Below, in pieces: positions 1 to 4,886 of a stretch of DNA of 7,609 nt. How positions within the stretch are numbered: the first letter of the stretch is position 1; each line of letters starts with the position of its first letter. The position numbers were made by a program, and so were the translations under genes. The stretch lies in contig JAAYLO010000350.1 in NCBI GenBank assembly GCA_012521855.1, forward strand, positions 1 to 7,609, in the 5' to 3' direction. Below the pieces are notes generated by a model. The model saw only the letters and a list, made by a program, of their open reading frames with translations. It made no database searches and was not told the DNA's origin. Origin of the DNA: Halanaerobiaceae bacterium (GTDB lineage Bacteria > Bacillota > Halanaerobiia > Halanaerobiales > DTU029).

Positions 1-40
1 ATATATATTTATATATATTTATATATATTTATATATATTA
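1..40. repeat. AT-only 10-bp tandem repeat
   Basis: The unit ATATATATTT occurs three times exactly (1-10, 11-20, 21-30), followed by a fourth copy that matches for eight bases (31-38). The 10-bp period is close to one helical turn, so the short A/T tracts fall on the same face of the DNA, as in curved or easily melted DNA. The array starts at the window edge and may extend further upstream. It lies about 65 bp before the diguanylate cyclase start. A role as an upstream promoter element or a protein-binding site is inference; simple replication slippage would give the same pattern. Confidence 0.8.
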
Positions 41-106
41 TTATTTACATATTCCTTTTTGCCTGTCTTTACTTGACTTACTATCTGTAGATACGGGGGA
101 AAAAAA

Positions 107-1603
107 ATGTCTCAAAACATGTATGAAAATGATTTTCTTGATTTTTTATTGACAATGGATTCGACTTCTCCTTTTGCAATTTTAAAGCAGCTCAATAATT
201 TTGTAGGCAGATACTTTCCTTTAAATTTGACCGGTTTATTTCTGAGTGAAGATTTATCTTTTAATGGGATAGTATTTTCAAAGTCAGAAAGGACTAATAA
301 TAAGGTTTTATATATAAAGGAAGATGTTCTTGATGTACTAAAAAAAGAGAACAGGCCAGTTATGGAAAGCAATAAAGAGGTTTTTAAAAACAAGGCAGAC
401 TTTGGAAGCCTATTGAAAGATGGATATAGTTTGCTTTTGTCATTACAGGAAACCAATGATTTTATAGGTGTTTTATATTTCTGTTTTAGTTACCCCATTG
501 ATCTGCGGGAGGATTTAGCAAAGAAATTCAGGTTTATTACTAAATATGTCTATCTTCTGGTAAAGAATAAATATTACTTTGATAAAGTAGAGCAGAGACT
601 GGCCGAATTATTAACACTGCAGACAGTAAGTGATTTTGTTAATTCAACCCTTGATTTTGAAAAATTGCTGGATATCACACTGGATGCTATAGTCGGCCTC
701 ATTGGTTTAAGAACATGTTCAATAACCATATTTACGGACAAGTTATTTAATGACATTTATACCCGCAAACAAAAGTCACTGGTCAATACAGTACAATCAA
801 GCCAGGAAATTGAGATAGATCTGACAAAAGGAATCTATGGCTGTTTATCCAAAAATAGAACTTCAATATCGGGTATATCAGAAGTAAATGATGAGATTAT
901 CAGATTATTGCCATCACTGACCTTGAGTAAGGGGAAAAAAGTACAGTACATAATCCTTCCGATTACCAGGGGTGATGATTTATTTGGTTCAATAAATATT
1001 TTTGACCCCACACTGGTTCATTTAAATAATATTGAAAATCACTTCCTGGAGTCATTTACAAATCAATTCAGTATAGCATTACAGAATGCTAATCTCTACC
1101 GGAAACAGGAAGAAATGGCCCAGAAAGACGGTTTGACATCATTATATAATCACGCCTATTTTCAAAACAGGCTGGATTTGCTGATTAAAGAAAATGCCAT
1201 GAAACCATTATCCCTGATAATCATGGATATTGATGATTTTAAAAAAGTAAATGATCATTACGGTCATTTGACCGGTGACAAGGTACTGAAAGAACTTTCC
1301 AGTCTGTTACTTAAATCTACAAGAGACGGCGATCTGGTTGCGAGATACGGCGGGGAAGAATTTGCAATTTTGATGCCCTGTACCCGCAATGAAGATGCCT
1401 ATAAACTTGCTCTAAGGTTAAATAAAAAAATCCAGGATAACCTTATTCTTATTGATGATGGTGAACCCCTTTCAGTCACAGTAAGTATAGGGGTAGCAGA
1501 ATATAAAGAAGAATGGACAAAGGAGGAATTTATAGATAAGGTTGATCAATTATTATATCAGGCTAAAGCCAATGGGAAAAACAGGGTTGAAACAGCACTT
1601 TAG
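107..1603 (+). CDS. GAF-GGDEF diguanylate cyclase (c-di-GMP synthase)
   Basis: Predicted soluble 498-aa diguanylate cyclase, which joins two GTP into the second messenger c-di-GMP. The C-terminal GGDEF domain (about 335-498) has the opening DGLTSLYNH (341-349), the metal-binding Asp in MDIDDFKKVND (D374, with D376/D377), and the signature YGGEEFAIL with GGEEF at 415-419. An RxxD inhibitory I-site (R406-D409) sits at the normal distance before it, so product feedback is expected. Residues about 165-330 read as a GAF sensor domain. Residues about 20-155 look like a second, more divergent GAF-like region. A helical linker (about 320-340) joins sensor to cyclase. No transmembrane segment or signal peptide is seen, so it should sense a cytoplasmic signal; the ligand cannot be read from sequence. 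The ATG at 107 has GGGGGA at 95-100, six bases upstream. No EAL or HD-GYP domain is attached and no convincing promoter was found. It is probably monocistronic, because a promoter-like site follows it. Confidence 0.93.
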   Translation: MSQNMYENDFLDFLLTMDSTSPFAILKQLNNFVGRYFPLNLTGLFLSEDLSFNGIVFSKSERTNNKVLYIKEDVLDVLKKENRPVMESNKEVFKNKADFGSLLKDGYSLLLSLQETNDFIGVLYFCFSYPIDLREDLAKKFRFITKYVYLLVKNKYYFDKVEQRLAELLTLQTVSDFVNSTLDFEKLLDITLDAIVGLIGLRTCSITIFTDKLFNDIYTRKQKSLVNTVQSSQEIEIDLTKGIYGCLSKNRTSISGISEVNDEIIRLLPSLTLSKGKKVQYIILPITRGDDLFGSINIFDPTLVHLNNIENHFLESFTNQFSIALQNANLYRKQEEMAQKDGLTSLYNHAYFQNRLDLLIKENAMKPLSLIIMDIDDFKKVNDHYGHLTGDKVLKELSSLLLKSTRDGDLVARYGGEEFAILMPCTRNEDAYKLALRLNKKIQDNLILIDDGEPLSVTVSIGVAEYKEEWTKEEFIDKVDQLLYQAKANGKNRVETAL

Positions 1604-1618
1604 TTTTTTTAACAGATT

Positions 1619-1649
1619 TTGAATTTTTTTTAGTTAAAGATACTATAAT
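1619..1649 (+). promoter_or_regulatory. Candidate promoter for the small-protein pair
   Basis: A perfect TATAAT lies at 1644-1649, overlapping TACTAT at 1641-1646. TTGAAT at 1619-1624 is a four-of-six match to the -35 box. Spacing is 16 bp to TACTAT or 19 bp to TATAAT, so neither pairing is ideal for both boxes. The site is 30-60 bp before the ATG at 1679, in a gap with no other function. In such AT-rich DNA a chance match is possible. Confidence 0.45.
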
Positions 1650-1678
1650 ATAAATAATAAAAAAAATGAGGTGTAAAT

Positions 1679-1906
1679 ATGAGAAAAGTAAATGTTTTAG
1701 ATGCTGTAGACCGATTAACTTATACATTAAAAAAAGTTGAAAAATTCGATATAAGTGGCATTGAACTGAGCGAAAGGGTGCTTGACAACCGTATTATAAC
1801 CCTGGAAGGTTACATGAGGTTTCTCGAAACTGAAGCTATTCCCAAATTATCATTAATAAGAGATAATCTGGCCGCAAAAATGAATGCAGAAAAGGATGGT
1901 GAATAA
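1679..1906 (+). CDS. Small helical protein of unknown function (75 aa)
   Basis: I do not recognise the family. The 75-aa product is charged and probably all helical, with heptad-like spacing of hydrophobic residues (VLDAVDRLTYTLKKVEKF at 5-23, then a segment from about 38 to 68). It has no cysteine, no signal peptide and no membrane segment. The coding call rests on a strong ribosome-binding site, GAGGTG at 1668-1673 with five bases to the ATG, on clean termination, and on tight packing against the next gene: the stop TAA (1904-1906) is one base from the next ATG. It has the right size for XseB (exonuclease VII small subunit), but it lacks that family's N-terminal pattern and no xseA is nearby. 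The pair probably forms one transcript bounded by the promoter near 1619 and the terminator near 2178. A partner role for the two products is inferred only from their linkage. Confidence 0.75.
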   Translation: MRKVNVLDAVDRLTYTLKKVEKFDISGIELSERVLDNRIITLEGYMRFLETEAIPKLSLIRDNLAAKMNAEKDGE

Positions 1907-1907
1907 A

Positions 1908-2123
1908 ATGACTGATCAGATATATTATAAGATCCAGTATCCATTGAAAAAGGCTATTAATATGATAAAGGCTGTTGATCCCGACGATCCCTTTATTGGG
2001 GAAGATGAAAACATGGTGTTAAAAAGAGGATATGAAGAGATCGATAATTTTCTGAAAAGCTGGGAAAAAGAAGGCAGAGAAAATTTACAGGATATTATTA
2101 AAAGGCTTAGAAAAACCCTGTAA
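1908..2123 (+). CDS. Small charged helical protein of unknown function (71 aa)
   Basis: I do not recognise the family. I chose the ATG at 1908, which gives 71 aa beginning MTDQIYYKIQYPLKK, because GGTGA (1898-1902) lies five bases upstream, inside the end of the preceding gene, and the two genes are then one base apart. An in-frame ATG at 1884 would add eight residues and overlap the upstream gene by 23 bp, and it has no good ribosome-binding site. The product looks helical, with a central acidic loop (about 24-35, VDPDDPFIGEDE) and a basic C-terminus (IKRLRKTL). It has no cysteine, no signal peptide and no membrane segment. Both proteins of the pair contain a YxLKK stretch near the N-terminus and a GY..FL-like stretch in the middle. 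That is too weak to claim common ancestry. Translation is probably coupled to the upstream gene. Confidence 0.75.
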   Translation: MTDQIYYKIQYPLKKAINMIKAVDPDDPFIGEDENMVLKRGYEEIDNFLKSWEKEGRENLQDIIKRLRKTL

Positions 2124-2177
2124 GTCTCCTTTTCTTAAGCCACGGAAAATTTGAATAACTGTAATTTATAAAAAATG

Positions 2178-2220
2178 ATGTCAAGGATACTCTTCATTGT
2201 AGTTGTTTCCTTGACATTTT
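2178..2220 (+). terminator. Probable intrinsic terminator after the small-protein pair
   Basis: TGTCAAGGA (2179-2187) and TCCTTGACA (2208-2216) form a perfect 9-bp stem, extended to 10 bp by A2178-T2217. The loop is 20 nt and could be shortened by a small inner ACT/AGT pairing. TTTT at 2217-2220 follows, then ATATTATT. The position between the stop at 2123 and the yebC promoter fits termination of the small-gene unit. The stem is modest in GC, the loop is long and the U-tract is short, so efficiency is uncertain. A regulator-binding inverted repeat is the main alternative. Confidence 0.6.
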
Positions 2221-2226
2221 ATATTA

Positions 2227-2255
2227 TTGAAATCCAGAGGCTATTATGTTAAAAT
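2227..2255 (+). promoter_or_regulatory. Promoter for yebC and the downstream operon
   Basis: TTGAAA at 2227-2232 (five of six -35 bases) is followed after exactly 17 bp by TAAAAT at 2250-2255 (five of six -10 bases). TG at 2247-2248 stands one base before the -10, giving an extended -10 element. Transcription would start near 2262, about 30 nt before the yebC ATG, leaving a short leader that carries the GGGGGG ribosome-binding site (2278-2283). No LexA-like GAAC-N4-GTTC box was seen here, so SOS control of the downstream ruv genes from this promoter is not supported. Confidence 0.7.
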
Positions 2256-2290
2256 TTAAAAGGATAAATTTCTAAAAGGGGGGATAATTT

Positions 2291-3049
2291 ATGGCAGGAC
2301 ATTCAAAATGGGCCAATATCAAGCACAAAAAGGGAAAAGAGGATGCAAAAAAAGGCAAGTTATTTTCAAAGCTGAGCATGATGATTACAGTCGCTGCCCG
2401 TGAGGGCGGTGATGATCCGGATATGAATGCAGAATTAAGGCTGGCAATACAAAAGGCTAAAGATAATAATATGCCCAATGATAATATTGAGAGGGCTATT
2501 AAAAGAGGCACCGGAGATATAGAAGGAGTCAATTATGAGCGGTTTGTATATGAGGGCTACGGTCCGGGCGGAATTGCTCTATATATGGAAATCATGAGTG
2601 ATAACCGCAATAGAACAGCGTCGGAGATAAGACATCTTCTGTCAAAGCATGGAGGAAATCTTGGTGAAACCGGCTGTGTTGCCTGGATGTTCAAAAGAAA
2701 AGGACAGATTGTTGTAGATCTGGAGAAAAATGCCCTTGATGAGGATACAATTATGATAACTGCTATAGAAGCAGGTGCAGAAGATGTTATCAGTGAAGAT
2801 AATCTTATCAATATCTATACTGTTTCCAGTGAACTGGAAGATGTGCGGAAGAATATGGAAGAACAGGGGATCGAGATAGAGTCGTCTGATATTGCCATGA
2901 TACCCGACAATACAATAGAACTGGATCTGGATACTGCCAGAAAGGCTCTGAAATTAATGGATTTACTGGAAGAGCATGATGATGTTCAGGAAGTCTATTC
3001 AAATTTTGATATCTCCGAGGAAATAATGACTGCACTCAGTGAAGAATAA
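2291..3049 (+). CDS. yebC: YebC/PmpR (TACO1) family protein
   Basis: Full-length YebC family member of 252 aa; family members are usually about 240-250. The N-terminus MAGHSKWANIKHKKGKEDAK is the family hallmark. Further conserved blocks are the FSKL and AAREGG region (25-40), NMPNDNIERAIKRGTG (60-75), YEGYGPGG (87-94), and NRTASEIRHLLSKHGG (107-122) followed by NLGETGCVAWMF. The acidic C-terminal third (about 135-252) is the second and third domains. The family was long annotated as DNA-binding transcriptional regulators. Later work on YebC and mitochondrial TACO1 points to helping ribosomes through difficult stretches such as polyproline. I cannot decide between these roles from sequence. 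It is cytoplasmic. The start is well set by GGGGGG seven bases before the ATG. It is first in the run leading to the ruv genes, as in other Firmicutes. Confidence 0.95.
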   Translation: MAGHSKWANIKHKKGKEDAKKGKLFSKLSMMITVAAREGGDDPDMNAELRLAIQKAKDNNMPNDNIERAIKRGTGDIEGVNYERFVYEGYGPGGIALYMEIMSDNRNRTASEIRHLLSKHGGNLGETGCVAWMFKRKGQIVVDLEKNALDEDTIMITAIEAGAEDVISEDNLINIYTVSSELEDVRKNMEEQGIEIESSDIAMIPDNTIELDLDTARKALKLMDLLEEHDDVQEVYSNFDISEEIMTALSEE

Positions 3050-3076
3050 AACCCTCTGCAAATATAAGCCGGTTAG

Positions 3077-3128
3077 CCTGTATATTTTTTGTCTTTGCTG
3101 GATATACTAATGACAAAAAATGTACAGG
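3077..3128 (+). promoter_or_regulatory. 17-bp hairpin covering the ribosome-binding site of the bofC-like gene
   Basis: The left arm at 3077-3093 (CCTGTATATTTTTTGTC) and the right arm at 3112-3128 (GACAAAAAATGTACAGG) pair over 17 positions. The only departure is T3083 opposite G3122, a wobble pair in RNA. The spacer is 18 nt. The right arm includes AGG of the AGGAG ribosome-binding site (3126-3130) that serves the ATG at 3141, so CCU of the left arm would mask it in the transcript. It is not a standard forward terminator: the T-tract is inside the left arm, and TTTTT at 3136-3140 lies eight bases beyond the stem. Possible roles are translational damping, processing or an mRNA stability element, or a weak terminator. 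Confidence 0.7.
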
Positions 3129-3140
3129 AGTATGGTTTTT

Positions 3141-3770
3141 ATGTCCGGAATATACAAAAAAATTATGATCATTTCTTTTTTATTACTGCTGGCTCTGATT
3201 TTCTGGAATGATGCTGAGCAGAATGAAAACTACAATCCGGAAGATATCTTTTCTCCCAGACAGACAGAACTCCCTGAAAATATTAAGGAATATCTGGATG
3301 GATTGGCAGAGAAGGCTGTAAAGATTAAAAGCCGGGGTTTTGGCTTCCATTCTTTCAGGCTGGCCACAGATGATTTTATCGCTCCTGAGACACTATTGGT
3401 CTTAAGGCGGTATTATCAGGATAATAATACACTGCTTCAGAATGTTATCAGGATTCCTGACAAACTGGCTGGTTTATCTCTAAAGGAGCTTAAGGAGATA
3501 TCCTTTCCCTGGGAGCTTAAGGAATATAATCCGGGTAAACTGTTGATTCTCTACAGAGCATTTGAAAAAACAGGCAGGATGCGTATAGGAGAAAAGGATG
3601 GCAGAGTAGCTATTTTTTATGGTGAAGAGGATGAAGAGCTTACGGGGATCAAGGTCAATGAATTACCAGCTGAGGAGCAGAATAGCATCAGAAATGGTCT
3701 GTCTGTAAACTCTTTAGAGGAATTATTATCTGTTCTTGATGGTTTTATAAGCAGTATCAGTAAGGATTAA
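3141..3770 (+). CDS. Membrane-anchored or secreted protein with BofC-type C-terminal domain
   Basis: Predicted 209-aa protein with an N-terminal hydrophobic helix (about 7-22, IMIISFLLLLALIFW after two lysines). This makes it a signal anchor or secreted protein; no clear signal peptidase site follows. Residues about 120-203 match my recollection of the Bacillus BofC C-terminal domain: WEL..Y (124-129), a strand before a G-xx-G-DG-V-FYGE hairpin (about 145-163), I.V..LP (170-176), then N.I..GL.V.S.EELL..L..F. The position between yebC and ruv is also that of bofC in B. subtilis, where BofC restrains the SpoIVB protease in the forespore-to-mother-cell signal for pro-sigmaK processing. The middle (25-115) is not recognised. 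Start choice: the ATG at 3141 has AGGAG at 3126-3130 ten bases upstream. The in-frame ATG at 3120 lies inside the hairpin without a ribosome-binding site, and the one at 3132 is only one base from AGGAG. A sporulation role here is inference; it may be a divergent relative. Confidence 0.75.
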   Translation: MSGIYKKIMIISFLLLLALIFWNDAEQNENYNPEDIFSPRQTELPENIKEYLDGLAEKAVKIKSRGFGFHSFRLATDDFIAPETLLVLRRYYQDNNTLLQNVIRIPDKLAGLSLKELKEISFPWELKEYNPGKLLILYRAFEKTGRMRIGEKDGRVAIFYGEEDEELTGIKVNELPAEEQNSIRNGLSVNSLEELLSVLDGFISSISKD

Positions 3771-3778
3771 GCTCAAAT

Positions 3779-3785
3779 GAGGTGG
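3779..3785 (+). promoter_or_regulatory. Ribosome-binding site fixing the TTG start of ruvC
   Basis: GAGGTGG lies four bases before TTG at 3790. The nearby ATG at 3777 and GTG at 3782 are out of frame with ruvC, so TTG is the only start that keeps the N-terminal catalytic strand MLILGIDPG. Confidence 0.8.
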
Positions 3786-3789
3786 TTTT

Positions 3790-4290
3790 TTGCTTATTCT
3801 TGGAATAGATCCAGGGCTGGCTGTTGTCGGATATTCACTGGTTGAAAAAAATGCAAATAAATACAGGGTTTGTGATTATGGTGTGATCAGAACAAATTCT
3901 GATCAGGAAAACTGTGAAAGGCTAATGCAGATTTTTTCTGAGCTAAAAGAGATCATCGAGAGATACAAACCGGATGAAATGGCTGTTGAGGAGCTTTTTT
4001 TTAATAAAAATGTCAAGACTGCTATTGAAGTAGGACAGGCCAGGGGTGTTATATTATTAACCGGAGCCCAGTCGAATATTGCTGTGGCAGAATATACTCC
4101 TTTACAGGTTAAGCAGGCAGTCGTAGGCTATGGCAGAGCCAGCAAACAACAGGTCCAGCAGATGATTAAGGCTTTATTAAATCTGGAGGGAATACTAAAA
4201 CCTGATGATGCTGCTGATGCTCTTGCTGTAGCCATCTGTCATGGTAATAGTATAACTATCAACAGGACTATTGTCAGTATGAAAAAATAG
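3790..4290 (+). CDS. ruvC: Holliday junction endonuclease RuvC
   Basis: RuvC is the dimeric, magnesium-dependent nuclease that cuts Holliday junctions symmetrically, working with the RuvAB branch-migration machine in recombination repair. At 166 aa it is normal length. The four acidic active-site residues are all visible: D7 in the first strand (LILGIDPGL), E67 in MAVEELFF, and D140 and D143 in PDDAADALAVAICH. The block NKNVKTAIEVGQARGVIL (73-90) is also typical. The gene begins with TTG 19 bp after the bofC-like stop, with its own ribosome-binding site, and ends 12 bp before ruvA. Bacilli generally use RecU instead, so RuvC is informative about lineage. A 9-bp dyad lies within codons 32-39. 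Confidence 0.97.
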   Translation: MLILGIDPGLAVVGYSLVEKNANKYRVCDYGVIRTNSDQENCERLMQIFSELKEIIERYKPDEMAVEELFFNKNVKTAIEVGQARGVILLTGAQSNIAVAEYTPLQVKQAVVGYGRASKQQVQQMIKALLNLEGILKPDDAADALAVAICHGNSITINRTIVSMKK

Positions 4291-4302
4291 GGGGCTGTAT
4301 CT

Positions 4303-4884
4303 GTGATTGCTTATTTAAAAGGCAGAGTTATCTGGAACCATGGGAATAGAATAATAATGTTGGTGAATGGTGTTGGTTATCAGATTGATATTACAGATCC
4401 TGGAATACTTACATATGAGAAGGAGATAGAATTATATATATATACATATGTAAGGGAAGATACCCTGGCCCTCTATGGATTTAAAAGCCTGGAGGAGAGG
4501 GAGCTTTTTACTGCTTTACTCGGGGTTTCCGGAATAGGTCCGAAGGCAGCTCACAATATCCTTTCGTCAATATCATATGAGAGATTTATGGATGCAGTTA
4601 TTACAGAGAATATTTCTGTCCTGACACAGATTCCCGGTGTAGGCCAGAAGACAGCCCAGAGGTTAATACTGGAATTGAAAAACAAGGTAGAGAACCTGGC
4701 TCTGGACTTCAATGTCCAGATGAGGGCAGCTGATGACAGCCAGGAGATATATGATGCTCTTTCCAGCTTAGGATATTCCGCTGGTGAGATTGATAATGCC
4801 TTAAGCAGACTGGACATTGATGAAGGACTTCCCATTGAAGAAAAACTGAAACTGGTTCTCTCATATCTCGGTAAGGAGCGTTAA
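4303..4884 (+). CDS. ruvA: Holliday junction branch migration subunit RuvA
   Basis: RuvA is the tetrameric protein that holds the four-way junction in a square-planar form and loads RuvB. At 193 aa it is full length and shows all three domains. The N-terminal OB-fold runs from MIAYLKGRV to about 62, with LALYGF at 55-60. The tandem helix-hairpin-helix region has LLGVSGIGPKAA (72-83) and LTQIPGVGQKTAQRLILELK (107-126). After a linker (about 130-145) comes the C-terminal RuvB-contact domain (146-193, EIYDALSSLGYSAGEIDNAL). The start is GTG at 4303, with AGGGGG at 4289-4294 eight bases upstream; this site overlaps the ruvC stop codon, so translation may be coupled. The gene ends two bases before the ruvB ATG. 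An inverted repeat at 4408-4454 lies within the OB-fold coding sequence. Confidence 0.97.
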   Translation: MIAYLKGRVIWNHGNRIIMLVNGVGYQIDITDPGILTYEKEIELYIYTYVREDTLALYGFKSLEERELFTALLGVSGIGPKAAHNILSSISYERFMDAVITENISVLTQIPGVGQKTAQRLILELKNKVENLALDFNVQMRAADDSQEIYDALSSLGYSAGEIDNALSRLDIDEGLPIEEKLKLVLSYLGKER

Positions 4885-4886
4885 TC

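Noticed and set aside
1606..1640. Weak hairpin TTTAAC / GTTAAA after the GGDEF gene as a terminator
   Set aside because: The stem is six bases and nearly all A/T, with a 19-nt loop, and it overlaps the candidate promoter. It is not convincing as an intrinsic terminator.
2211..2240. TTGACA at 2211-2216 as a -35 box
   Set aside because: At 16-18 bp downstream the sequence is CCAGAG-like, with no -10 match. The hexamer is better explained as the terminator arm.
2824..2839. Dyad TTCCAGT-GA-ACTGGAA inside yebC
   Set aside because: The short arms lie within well-conserved coding sequence with no nearby promoter and no match to a known operator.
2272..3035. Several long reading frames on the minus strand opposite yebC (and similar ones opposite ruvA, ruvB and the GGDEF gene)
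   Set aside because: They have no recognisable domains, have unnatural compositions, and lie wholly antisense to strongly conserved genes.
3110..3211. A possible 33-codon leader ORF beginning at ATG 3110, overlapping the bofC-like start
   Set aside because: It has no ribosome-binding site, lies in another frame over the signal-anchor coding sequence, and its start is inside the hairpin loop and arm. It is most likely a chance reading frame.
3485..3523. Two direct copies of GGAGCTTAAGGA 27 bp apart in the bofC-like gene
   Set aside because: They are in frame and encode ELKE twice within a lysine- and glutamate-rich stretch. This is most simply codon coincidence or a tiny duplication, with no sign of a mobile element.
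4701..4720. Seven-base stem TCTGGAC / GTCCAGA with a six-base loop in ruvA
   Set aside because: It has no T-tract and lies inside codons of the linker before the C-terminal domain. Stems of this length are expected by chance.
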